DNA from: Phycomyces nitens
Lineage: Eukaryota; Mucoromycota; Mucoromycetes; Mucorales; Phycomycetaceae
Length of the DNA stretch: 64,000 bases
Direction of reading: 5' to 3'
Assembly (NCBI GenBank): GCA_022702545.1
Contig: JAHRBC010000007.1
Location: 558,001-622,000 of the forward strand
The translations under genes and the position numbers were made by a program. Numbering within the stretch: position 1 is the first letter of the stretch; every line of letters begins with the position of its first letter. This document shows positions 24,088 through 34,072 of the stretch, one piece after another. The notes under the pieces are model-generated. The model was given only the letters and a program-made list of their open reading frames with translations, was not told where the DNA came from and made no database searches.

Positions 24088-25280
24088 TCAAATCCCCTCT
24101 TTATACCTTTCGGTCGTGCGAGTGAGATTAGCTGTTATCTTTCTGCTAGTTAGTTTGATAGGTGAGGAAATAGTATCCTTGTTATCCATGGGCGGGTGTC
24201 CACCATATCTGGTATCTTTCTCCGTATTGTTAGCAGTAAAAATGGTCTTTACCAAGGCTGAACTCTCTCCATGTTGGTTATTCGGCTTGAGGTAGTATTT
24301 CTCAAAAGTGTTACTACGCAAACTCCAGTTTGCATGCATCTTGACTTGTTGAATTGGTATTCCTCGTTGGACTGCTCTTGTGCTCGAGGCCGCTCGTAGA
24401 GAGTGGGGCGTGAACAATGTTGTATCCACCCCCGAACTTTCCATCATCGTCTTTATCCATCCTACAACTGTTTTTTCTGATGCTGACGATGGTTTCTCAA
24501 CCGGGTGATCCACGTAAGCCTGGAAAAGCGAGTGATCCTCAGGTAGTTCAGTTCTCTTTGCTTGTGTACGTTTGATAAAGGTTATCAAAGTCTGTACGGG
24601 GTTCAATGCTGGTTCTTCTTCTAGAGATCCAAGACGAGACATCTTGAATTGGCCTTCTTTTGGCGCCATGGAGACAAGGGTTACCCCACTTATTGGTTCT
24701 GTGGTATTGAAAAAATTGTCGCCCTTAATACCAGATCGGCTGGTCGATCGAAACGATATGTCTTGATAGCAGAGGCCTCCAACATCGGACCTGGGGCGCC
24801 ACATCGTTGCCGTACACAAAATCATGATAGTCTTGATCTCCAGTTGCTGTAAGGGTATGTCTTCATTTGTTGTGATCCATGATCTGATATACTGGACTAC
24901 TAGGCTTATATCCCAAGTCTGAAGCTTTTCTTCAGGAGGGATCGTCGTCATTTCTCTTCGTTTTGCCTTGAAAAAATCTTGAACCAGACTGTTTTCCGCC
25001 AAACGTTGCTTGTCAGGGTGCAATTTTCCATACACAGATGCACTTACAGATCTCTATATATTTAAAGTAGAGTATGTTAAGTGATGGGTTAATACCAGGT
25101 ATTTTACCACGAGGGTAAGGTTGTAGTCTTCAATGTTCAATGTAGGATCCACTTTCTGGCACCATTCAGAAAATTTCTTCTATACCCAATCATACGCCTT
25201 AGTGCTACCGTCTCTGACTGTTCCTTGTATATATGTACTGGCGGTTTGGCTTAACCTAGACTTCTTCTGGTGCTTATTGA
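24088..25280 (-). pseudogene. DIRS tyrosine recombinase with two in-frame stops
   Basis: The recombinase begins before 25200 (STYIQGTVRDGSTKAYDWV) and runs to 24088. Two in-frame TAG codons interrupt it, one right after KAYDWV near 25180 and one near 25055 before RSVSASVYGKL. The catalytic half is intact: the first Arg in TATMWRPRSDVGGL, H-x-L-R in FTPHSLRAASS, the second His/Trp in VKMHANWSL and the Tyr in FEKYYLK. The family performs strand exchange to integrate circular DNA. The stops argue for loss of function unless read through. Confidence 0.8.
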
Positions 25281-25286
25281 CAATAT

Positions 25287-26477
25287 TCATGCGGCTAAGG
25301 ACCACCGTTGGCTTATTGGCAGAATCATCGGGTTTCCTACCGTTTGTCTCATTAACATTGGCCACCAATACTGACTTGGCCAGTTTGGGGTCACCAGCAC
25401 TGCTCTCTTGACTCGATCCTGCCTGATCTTTTGGAGGACCTGAGGAATCCACTTCCACGGTGGGTGTAAGTATAGTCCTATTGTTGGCCACGATCGTGCG
25501 AAAGCATCGGTCGCAACGGCTGCTGGGTCCAGCTTGTGACTCCAAAAGGTTGGCAACAGAGTATTTTCCCGTGTGGCAAATGCATCCACTGTCAATATCC
25601 CGAATCTCTTCTGGATTTGCTGGAAGTATCATCTTGGCAAGGTCCATTCGTACAGAGGTTTTGCCTTTCGACTTAACTGGTCTGCCCATGTATTTTCTAA
25701 TCTGGAGATATGTTGGTAGTTTACTTTCAGATTGTACTCGTTGCAGAGAATCTGCACATCCAGGGCTAGTTGTTGTAGAATGGGGGATGCTGTCCCTCCC
25801 GACTTCTTCACGTACTTGAGTGCTGTCATGTTGTCTGAAAACACTTGGATTGCACAGTTTTCGAATTCTTTTGCGTGGAGTTGCAAAGCAAACAGTATCG
25901 TCTGTAACTCCCTCACATTGATCGAGAGTTCCTTTTTGTCCTCTCTCCAGTACCCGGCTGTCTCCACTGCAGTCGAGGTGACTCCCCATCTGGTGTCGGA
26001 GGCATCGACATGGATTGTCACTACTGGTTCTTGTTGTTGGACTGTGGTTGTTATTGGTAGACCATTATTGTTTTGTGCCATGTCCAACCACCAGGTCATT
26101 TCTATTCGGGCCTTTGCTGAGATTGGGTATGGACTGTCCCATTTCTGGTGATAGTGGCGTAGAGATATTTCCAAGTCTCTCTGAATATGTCGTATATGGA
26201 GCAGGGCTTCTCCTATGGCAGGTATCATCGCTGTAATCTTCCCCAACAACCCCGCGATCCATCGGCAAGAAAAGGTCTTTGTTTGTATTTGCCGTATCCT
26301 GACTCTCAGTTTGGTCATCTTCTTGGCTGGCACAGTGATCTTAATTGTTAGTGAATTGAACGTGAACCCCAGAAAATTTTGTTTCTGCCTCGGGATCAGG
26401 TTGCTCTTCTCCCAATTGATTATAAGTCCCAGGGCTTGTAGTTGATCTGTCACTTTTAAGCTTCTTGTAGAGCTCAA
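25287..26477 (-). pseudogene. DIRS RT-thumb/RNase H remnant
   Basis: The frame at 25629-26477 contains IHVDASDTRWGV, the first catalytic Asp strand of RNase H, then SINVRELQTILFAL with Glu, VFSDNMTALKYVKK with Asp, and a terminal ISRLENTWADQLSR with Asp. All four acidic residues of the RNase H core are therefore visible. Coding continues in another frame at 25287-25595 (TVDAFATRENTLLPTFWSH), as expected for the DIRS region after RNase H, so a frameshift lies near 25600-25640. Part of the degraded element; not functional as one protein. Confidence 0.75.
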
Positions 26478-26579
26478 GGAGTTCCTGGACGGTTTCTTTA
26501 CTGAGTTTATTAATATCTGACATTACTTCCACGATGCGTGGCTCAGAGAGCCAATACCATATCTGGAGTCGAAGCGAAG

Positions 26580-27132
26580 ACTACGACTATTGTGGTAGGT
26601 ACGACTCACAATTATATTTCGCTTTTATAAAATTCCAATTTTCGTTTTTGTTCAATACAATTGTCAAATGCGCAAATTGGCACCGGAGCCACTGTACTAT
26701 ATTTTTTTATCTATAAAAGAAAAAAAAACCACGGCTCTTGAAACATGTTACCACATTTTTGTCTTCGTCTTCGTCAACTGACGTATTAACATATCTCGTA
26801 GTTGGTTTTTATTATTTTACAAATAAAGTTTTCAATCGACAACACTAGAAAACATTTTAAAATTATAAAACCCAAAAACAAGCCGCGAGATCTTCTATAG
26901 CCCTGAAACGTAGAGACTCACTAATAAAATCTGAGCCCAAGGCTCCCTACAAAAAATATTAGAATTCGTTCCTCTCTACAAAAAACGACAGCCCTATTTA
27001 ATCAGAATGTTGTCAATCATATAAATTAGACTGATTGAGATATTAATGATGTTTTACTTTTTTTTCGTTTGATTAAATAAATAAATAACAAAGTGTTTTT
27101 ACTTTCACCTCTTTTATTTTATTTTTTAACAA
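26580..27132. other. Spacer between DIRS element and MITE
   Basis: AT-rich, repeated TTTTTATT and AATAAATAAATAA runs (about 27068-27090). No coding or RNA feature recognised. Confidence 0.4.
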
Positions 27133-27457
27133 TAGACCTGGTCAACCGTAAGAAACCGCGCTTTGTTCAATTTTTTAATAAGCATCATTGGATATGTTCG
27201 TCAAAAAGTCTCAAAAAATATTTGAACAAAACGTAAAAATTTGAACATGAAAAATCCTGTTCAAATCATGCAAGAAAAAAATTATTTCTTTCTAATAGGT
27301 TATCCATGCAAAAGCAAAAATTTGATAGGTTCCAATGTGCAATAGAAGGTAGTGAACCGCTGTTTTTGCGCTCACAATTGGCAATGCTATCATACTATCA
27401 TTGGCTAACCAAAAAAAAATTGAAAAAAGCGCAGTATTGTACGGTTGACCAGGCCTA
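27133..27457. mobile_element. MITE-like element, TA-flanked, about 321 bp
   Basis: Left end GACCTGGTCAACCGTA (27135 onward) matches the reverse complement of the right end (GGCCTGGTCAACCGTA read inward from 27455). Similarity continues with mismatches for about 45 bp, including GCGCTTT and TTCAATTTTT on both sides. TA dinucleotides directly flank both ends (27133-27134 and 27456-27457), as a Tc1/mariner-type insertion would leave. The interior has no ORF. It sits 4 bp from the stop codon of the next minus-strand gene. Confidence 0.7.
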
Positions 27458-27461
27458 ATGT

Positions 27462-28525
27462 TTACAAATCAGCGATGCCTTCGACAACATTAGACTTGAA
27501 TTGATCCATGCTAGTGGCCAGAGTCAAGAGGCGGAGCTTGGCATTTTTTGGAGACATACCCTCCTCGTCAACAGCAGATACAATATTCACCATTTCCATA
27601 AAGTCATCATTGGTAAAATTTGGAGTATTGTGTGGCACTTTGCTGAGTAGCGTTTGAATTTGACACTTTAACAAATTCTTGAGCACTTGTTCCCCAAAAA
27701 CAGTCTCTTTGCATTCGCTATGCTGTTCATTTGCCAGGAAAAGTACACCCGACAAGGCTAATATCTCCTGAATGTTTGATTCCAAAGGGACAGGCTTGGG
27801 AATGATGCCTGCTTGGTACCGGTATTTTAGGAAAAGAGAAGTAATATCGTTCCCATCAATAATCCAATGCTTCTCTTTGTTGTCACTCTCTTGTCGAGTA
27901 TTAGCATGCTCTTGATCCAAATCAGCTGTAGTTGCTGTTGCTATAGGCTGTAATGCAGTTGTTTCTTGTGTTAGACGTGGAGTTGGTAATTCTACGGTTG
28001 AGGCTTGATTCTGAGGCTCCAAAAGGCTCTGGGAATCAGATACTAACATCTTATCGATCACTTTGGAGCAGTTGGATGCAGCAGTTGCCAAAGCATATTT
28101 TCGTTTGCGCTCCTTCCAAAACGCTGTGCAATCAAGGGTGAAGCACCAGTTTTCAAATTCCTGAAGGAGGCGAGATTGCTCTGCTTCGGACATGTTAGTA
28201 ATGATGGTCTTATATCGAGCGTGGCAGCGCCTGCGTTCATAGTAATCATGCTCCAGGGCAAACACCTTTAAGGTAAGCGTACTGACGTTACAAACGCACC
28301 ATTGAGCATCAGCTGCTAACACCTGTGGTTGCTTCTCGTTTGATTCTGGAATGATGGTCGTTCTTCTTTTGCGATTCTGCGCCGTATCCGGTTCCTCTGG
28401 TGATTGTCGGTCTTTTTTTTTTTTAGCTGTTTTCGTGTTCACTTTAATATTTTTTGAGGGTAACTGACGTTTGCTGACAGTAGGAGTCTGACCACTTTTA
28501 CTTGTCTTTTCAATAAATGATTAAA
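27462..28525 (-). CDS. Unrecognised island protein, about 350 aa
   Basis: A long open frame with Lys/Arg-rich nuclear-localisation-like stretches (KTAKKKKDRQSPEE, RKRRTTIIPE) at the N-terminus. A Cys/His-containing segment (WCVCNVSTLTL, HDYYERRRCHARY) follows, then a Gln/Thr-rich middle and a helical C-terminus (MEMVNIVSAVDEEGM). No ATG opens the frame: it continues upstream of the GTG at 28442 to a probable splice acceptor near 28521 (TTTATTGAAAAG). A 5' exon is therefore missing from my model. No catalytic motif is recognised. Coding composition is good and there are no internal stops, so the gene may be intact. Function unknown; the island context suggests an element-borne or lineage-specific gene. 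Confidence 0.5.
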
Positions 28526-28529
28526 AATG

Positions 28530-28970
28530 AACAAAGGTAAAAAGGAAGGCTTATTCTTCATCATCAATTGATTTCCTGTTTTTCATAGTGGGGTGATACG
28601 TCAAATTGTAGTGACATCACCTTTCATTTTAGTTTTACTGATAAATATTTCTCAATCACTAAACAAATTTCCTTTTTGCTACCGCATCATTGCAATCTCG
28701 TAAGTATTTAGTCTGCATGCTATGCTTTTTTGGAGGCTTTTCGTGGAGAAATGCTTTAAGTCAGTAGTCCTTGTGGATGAACCTCTCTCGATACCAGCTC
28801 TTTGGAGTCGATTCAATCTTTTTGGATTGTTAGCTTTTGACTTGCTCCTCGGACACTGGGTTCTCTTTCGTAGAAGAGCCTCTATTCATATTGATATTTC
28901 ATATTACTAACGTTCTATTTTATTTTTTGTATGATGGTCGCTTTACCTAGCTGGAATGTGATTGTTCAAT
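28530..28970. other. Divergent spacer, possible upstream exon
   Basis: Lies between the divergent genes at 27462-28525 (minus) and 28971-29670 (plus). An open plus-strand stretch at 28722-28910 (DEPLSIPALWSRFNLFGLL) could be an upstream exon of the plus gene, since TTTACCTAG at about 28942-28950 is a good acceptor. I could not prove the join. Confidence 0.35.
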
Positions 28971-29670
28971 ATGCCTGAGGGCACTACATCGATCGCAGAT
29001 ACTACGAGGAAGGTTGTATTACGATGGCCGAACAAGGAGGACACAACGACCACTGGCATTCGTCCGAACGCCATTGTATCCACCTTGGTCCAACGTGCAT
29101 TTGGGAAATCCCTTGGTTTTGGAGAAGTCAAGCCTGGCGGTGACAACACCACCAATCATTCCCTTTGCTTGGACACGCTCAAGCTCGCCATCTTGTCGCG
29201 CAACAGCGTCTTGAAGTATAACCATCCTATTCTGACTTTTCAAGTCAATGGTAAGAAGGAAGATGTTGCTGCAGCGTTTATGGATCATAACTATTTCACA
29301 ATGCTTTGTAGGGTTTCAATTAGTTTTTTATATGACACAAATGATACATAGCAGTTTCTTTACCATGACAGAAATTGGCCGCATCACCCTGCCTGAAGCA
29401 TTATCCTGTCTTCACTCATTCGTCACACTGAAAAATATCCGTACATTATTGCGCGTCACCCTTTTATTTTGGCATTGCTATTACCAAGCAGACTCATCAC
29501 CATCTGCCGTTGCACCTGTCAGCACGCCATCCCCCACATCCCCCAAAGTTGCATATCCAATCGACACCTCAACATTTTCTCCCTCTGCAAGTCCCCATAC
29601 CACACAATTATTCCAGATGATTAACAATATCACCTCAAAGTATCGTGGCTGTAGCATCCAATATAAATAA
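28971..29670 (+). CDS. Unrecognised island protein, 212 aa, two exons
   Basis: Exons 28971-29250 and 29312-29670 join in phase 1 through a 61-nt GT-AG intron (AATG/GTAAGA, TGTAG), giving a continuous FQVNGFQLVFYMTQM. Exon 1 is about half G+C, far above its surroundings. It includes VVLRWPNKED, a short GFGEVKPGGDN segment and LCLDTLKLAILSRN. Exon 2 has EIGRITLPEALSCL and LKNIRTLLRVTLLFW before a Ser/Thr/Pro-rich tail. I do not know the family and see no enzyme motif. The intact frame across a proper intron argues that this gene is not decayed. A 5' exon may be missing. Confidence 0.55.
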
Positions 29671-30071
29671 AATTCATGCTATCAAATATATTTTTACGAC
29701 TAAAAGTATTTGGACAAAGTGACCAAATAAAAAAAAACCCGACTTGGCATGACTTAAATTTATGCCTTGCATTTCTTCTCTCTGTCATTTTTTCATCAGA
29801 AGTAGTATATTCATCTACACATTATATACTTGCTGGTTTGGTTGATATGAAATAAATGACGTTGCTCGTTAAATCGAGGCTATTTAGTAAAATTGTAAAT
29901 GAAAGAAAAATAGTCTTGAAACTTTACTAATCTGTCTTGTGCCTGTTCCTAAAACGTACCAACGTTTTCTTAACTTGTCCCAGCCAAACTTTTGTTCATC
30001 TCAAATTAATTCAAAACCGTCTCACTAAAAAAATCTACCCGTCCCAGCAGAAAAAAGGTACGTCCAAATTT
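29671..30071. other. Spacer in island
   Basis: AT-rich, no supported gene. Several partial copies of a TCCCAGC/GTACC-like word occur at about 29945-30065, possibly remnants of a short degenerate repeat. Confidence 0.35.
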
Positions 30072-30565
30072 TTATTCAAAACCCAGTACTCTGCTTCCCG
30101 TTCCAACAAAATTGTTGTTAATAATCGTATTGAGAAATTCAAGCGTGTCTCTCTTCTTGGCCAACAATATTCTCCTGGTTAATACTTTCAAGCTTTCTCC
30201 TTGGGTCATTGGAATGATACCATAACAGTACTTGCTGGCCGTATTCTCTATCTTTTCCAACATACGCTGCACATTGGTAATGGTACTGAGACGGGCTGTG
30301 TTGGTTTATGTAATGAAGTGGTCCAAACGGTTAAAAGAAAAAGAGAATAAATATCAATCTCCTCTAACAACTCCTTAGCCCAAGTATTGGCAATCGGCAG
30401 CTTGTTCTCTTGAGAAAGATGTATAAAATAAAAAAGAGAGTAAATATCGATCTTCTCTAACAACTCCTTAGCCCAAATATTGGCAATCGGCAGCTTGTTC
30501 TCTTGAGAAAGATATATAAAAGAAAAGAAGTGAAGTGTAAGGATATCGTTTATTGCTTTCATCAT
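30072..30565 (-). pseudogene. Unrecognised island gene remnant with 93-bp tandem duplication
   Basis: The 5' frame (30248-30565) starts MMKAINDILTLHFF and carries two copies of a 31-residue unit beginning LSQENKLPIAN and ending YSLF. A second frame (30072-30290) reads RLSTITNVQRMLEKIENT and ends GTGSRVLGFE. The two frames overlap, so either an intron with acceptor AACACAG at about 30290 or a frameshift separates them. I could not find a convincing donor. No family recognised. Likely a damaged or partly duplicated gene. Confidence 0.4.
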
Positions 30566-30840
30566 TTCGATGTTTATATAGATATTTCGATAATAAATAC
30601 TATAATATAATTAGTATGATATTACTAAACTATTGTTAAAATGTTGGGATAGATCATGTTTCTTTGGATAGTTAATAATGAATAAGATAGATAGGAATAG
30701 ATAAATATTGTTGGGGTTCTTTGTTACAATCCTTATGATTTTCAATTGATTGGTGCGCCAGACGTAGCAATCATGTTCTTCCCAAGGTCATTACTTAACC
30801 AATATGTTTACATAATCGATACAGAAAGATTTGGGAAGAT

Positions 30841-31128
30841 ATGATATGTTTGGGCCAGCCGGAAATATGGAGCTACACACAACGTGTCAGTACTATTGTT
30901 CATACTTTTGTCTTTGCTCAATGGCACTCCAGTTCTCTTGAAGCAGCTCAATCATTGATTGATGCTGTGCTTGAGTTGTGGGAAGAGCCTTCTAATGAAC
31001 TTGAGTATACATGTATACTACCTGTGCATCGTATACACTCACCAATAGCAGTTGCAAAGTATCGACCGTCTGAAAGAGAAATGTTCAGACGTTTGGTAAT
31101 TCCTTTGCCTAAAAAGATATCCTTATAA
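30841..31128 (+). pseudogene. Unrecognised protein fragment, 95 aa
   Basis: The frame reads through the ATG at 30841 from upstream (KIWEDMICLGQPEIWSYTQR). It continues with TIVHTFVFAQWHSS, LEYTCILPVHRIHSPIAVAKY and ends VIPLPKKISL. The composition is clearly protein-like and the tail resembles the C-terminus of a larger protein. The 5' part is absent or unresolved. It might be the end of a transposase of a type I cannot name. No catalytic residues can be assigned. Confidence 0.4.
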
Positions 31129-31203
31129 TGCATAAATAAATATAACTTTTCTTTCTCTGCACTTTTTGTCAAAATATATTTAAAACACTATTTATTGCTT
31201 TAA

Positions 31204-32074
31204 CTATGAAGGCAGCTTATCAGTTGCTGTCTTGGTCAACACCTTCTCACTTCTCCAGGTTGGGCGAAACCGCCAGAAGAACTTTTGCTGTGAAGGGCCT
31301 TCAGCACCTTCATCCCCAATGTCAGACTCAAGGTCTGACATGTAGTCAGCATGGAAGATGCTGTCCACATCCTCCCCAAACTTCTGCTTAAAGTAAGCAT
31401 ACTTGGCCTCCAGAACAGAACGTCTTCTCTTGCACGTCTGTATATATAATCATTGTCTTTAACTTTGTTAATATGATTAAAAGATTTTTTTAGTTTTTAC
31501 CTGAACACGTCTCTGGCGGAGACAAGTGTGCTTTTTTGCAGCCACCTTACGCTGCTCACTCTTCTTCTTCTGCATCTTCATATTTGCAAGGTACTTGATC
31601 CCCTAGTTATGCAGAGCAGTGAGGGAAAGCCTTTTCCCTCTTCTTGGTTCTAGAAATAAGTTATCACAGACCCAAGAAGAAGCCTGTTATTATCATAGTT
31701 TACACCCTTGCTAGTGTCATACTTGGCATAGATCTTCTCGCTGAACATGTATGTTCGCATCAATTGCTATAATGAAATTAATGATTAATTGTTCTTACTA
31801 TAAAATGATATTCAGTAATTACATCTAAATTGGGAAAGCGTTATATGGAGAGTACTTCCATAACATCTCTGCTAGCTGCAGCTTCTACCTCAGTGTTTGT
31901 AGATGCTGCTCCAGAGTGGATCAAAGAGCTCATCTTTGTCACCTCATCATAGATCTCATCAATGGTATGAATACTGCTATGGAATGATATCACAGAATTC
32001 TTCCCAGTACACTTAGGAGCCACAGTGTTTGGATCATCTGTTGACCCTCTGGCACGCTGTTTCATCAGAGCTAT
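31204..32074 (-). pseudogene. Broken multi-exon island gene
   Basis: Coding pieces on the minus strand: about 31856-32074 (MKQRARGSTDDPN, IHTIDEIYDEVTKM, good acceptor CTTATAG before it), about 31660-31768 (QLMRTYMFSEKIYAKYD), 31501-31720 in a shifted frame (SSWVCDNLFLEPRRG, LGIKY-like, KSEQRKVAAKKHTC) and 31204-31437 (KYAYFKQKFGEDVDS, FHADYMSDLESD, FFWRFRPTWRSEK). The last two join in phase 0 through a GT-AG intron. The gene is broken by a frameshift near 31690 and an in-frame TAG at 31604-31606. The acidic-basic sequence suggests a nuclear or DNA-associated protein, but no family is recognised. Confidence 0.55.
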
Positions 32075-32588
32075 AAGTTGATTTACATTTGTTGATGAAC
32101 TATTTTCAGTTTAAAAATATAAAATTTATGAGTATAAATATACTAGATACTTTACTATTACTGTTGCTCAGTGGATTCTTGGATGTTATTATTATTCATT
32201 TGTATAGAGATTCTTTGGGGGTATACCTTTATTTATAAATTTTAAGTGTGTATTTAAATATAATATTTTGATAGTTTTTTTTTCTTATAAGATCCCAATT
32301 CAAAATATATTAATATTGCCAAATTGTTTTGCTTCCCATATTCGACTAAGATTTATTGTATAATATCATCCATTTCAAAGCCTCTTTTTTCTCATTCTTA
32401 ATCAGCGTGGGCAAATACACACTACTAGTCAATAAACCAATTAGATATTATCATATTGGTTTATTTAGTAGATGGGATATATTCCTTTCTTTACATTTCT
32501 CTTTTTCTCTGTTGTTCTCTTTGCACCTCAGTAAGTTCCCTTAATAAATGTCCTTTGGCAATATACCTAACTTCTTTTCTTTATACAG

Positions 32589-33160
32589 AATGTTTTTAAT
32601 CAAGACAAGCAACTGTATGGCTTCAAAATCACTTTGGTAAAGACTATGATGGGCAATTTATCTTTTAATATAAAAAAGCGCGTTTCTAACCACCCACTAC
32701 TTTTCAAGAAACCAAAAACAGCTCTTGAATATCAAATAATAAGTCGTTTGGAAGCACCGCAGTCAGATAAGCAATGGTAAAGTATATCATCAAACTGGTA
32801 TCATGTATACTAACACTATTTCTCATATAAATCTTTTGTGATTTTTTTAAAAAAGGATTAACGCGCTCTGTCGGAAATATATGCTAATAAAATGTAAGTA
32901 TGCTATAGCATCCTTTACTTTATCATAACAATACTGACAATATATATGTAGCTTATCAAAAAAAAAGCTCTCTGTTACAAAACCCATATTGTGTTTCAAG
33001 CTTCACCCAGTATATCTCACAGGAATCCTACACGTAAGCATTATATGTTTTGACATTCTTACAAATCTATTAAAAGCAAAAATGTTTTATATCTTATTTC
33101 CACAGCATCATCTCTATAAACAAGTTCAAAAGAGATGCGATATTTGGTAAATGGATCTAG
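32589..33160 (+). CDS. Unrecognised island gene, 3' exons (5' end unresolved)
   Basis: Four exons, 32589-32776, 32856-32893, 32952-33033 and 33106-33160, join through three GT-AG introns whose phases (2, 1, 2) all agree, ending in TAG. The peptide includes NVFNQDKQLYGFKITL, VSNHPLLFKKPKTALEY, INALCRKYMLIKSYQ and INKFKRDAIFGKW. This agreement is unlikely by chance, so a real spliced gene lies here although each exon is short. The acceptor TTTATACAG opens the first exon listed. A 5' exon within 32356-32540 is probable, but its frame could not be matched. Family unknown. Confidence 0.5.
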
Positions 33161-34072
33161 TTGATGAAAAATATTTAAAACAAATCAGACTAGAAAGCAT
33201 CTTTGAAAGAGTATTTTAGTCAAAGAAGAAGAATAGATAAATAGATTATTCAAATGTTTAAAAAACAAAAAATATTTTTTCAATAAATTCTATTTTAAAC
33301 CTCCATATTTTGATGATGCAAGCATCTCTTGAAATGAATCCTTCTTTCATCCTTATTTCAGATGTATTTGAGCACGATTGCAGCACGATTATAGTGTTAT
33401 TCAAGCCCGATTTTAGACATATTCCCAAGAGTCATAGAATTTCAAACAGTGATCTGTAGTTGTTAATTAGAATTCTACCTCTTTTAGTCACTAAAAGAAT
33501 ATCATTTATCAAATCACGCAACTTATTTTAGTCACTAACATTTGCTTTAAAGCATATTAAAAGATTATCTTTTAGGAGCATTCTAAGCAAATTTTAGTGA
33601 CTAAAATCGACTATCTTTTGCAGTGTGATCATGTAATTGTGTCTAAATGATAATGAACTTTTACTATTCAAAAAGCCACCAGAGCTTATTTTGCAACTTT
33701 GTGCAAAACTATATTAAAAGGTGTATCATGCCAAATGTGAAATGGTCAAATAGTCAAATAATCATAATACTCTTGTTTCCAATACAATACAATACAATTC
33801 TTCTTTTCTTCTTCTTCATAATTTGAATTACAAAATCAATTGGGTCATTTTGTAATCTACCTTTGGCTTGTCCTTTATATTCTCAATGTGTATACATGTG
33901 TAATCAAATATTCGCTTTGGTTTTATTCTATTATTTATTTTAAAGGAATATACTATTGATAAAAAAATACAGTAATTAACTCTAGCATGTTTTTTTTTTG
34001 AATTGAATGTATGAAAATTGTACTCTGTATACCCTTCAAGGTAGATATATAGATACATTGGTTAAGAGTAGC
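33161..34072. other. Right end of island and spacer
   Basis: Holds repeated copies of the near-palindrome TTTTAGTCACTAAAA (33482-33496, partial 33527-33539) and the right 38-bp inverted repeat (33592-33629). After that there is AT-rich spacer with an AATACAATAC run at 33778-33797. No gene. Confidence 0.6.
33592..33629 (-). repeat. Right copy of 38-bp inverted repeat bounding the island
   Basis: Exact reverse complement of 23916-23953, 9.6 kb away. Ends ...GCAGTGTGAT. Together they look like terminal inverted repeats of a large element, or of two related short elements in opposite orientation. Confidence 0.9.

Larger units (their letters stand above)
24014..26575 (-). mobile_element. Internally deleted DIRS-type (tyrosine-recombinase) retroelement
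   Basis: The ends carry inverted terminal repeats: about 29 bp (GCGyGGCTCAGAGAG then yCAATACCATATCT) near 24022-24052 and 26536-26566, differing at two positions. Reading on the minus strand there is a short gag-like N-terminus (MSDINKLSKETVQELL, from about 26523), then the thumb end of a DIRS reverse transcriptase (LIINWEKSNLIPRQKQNFLGF cut short), an RNase H domain and a tyrosine recombinase. The gag start abuts reverse-transcriptase C-terminal sequence near 26455-26480 with a frame change, so most of gag and the RT palm are missing. DIRS elements integrate with the recombinase, without an integrase. This copy cannot be autonomous. Confidence 0.8.
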
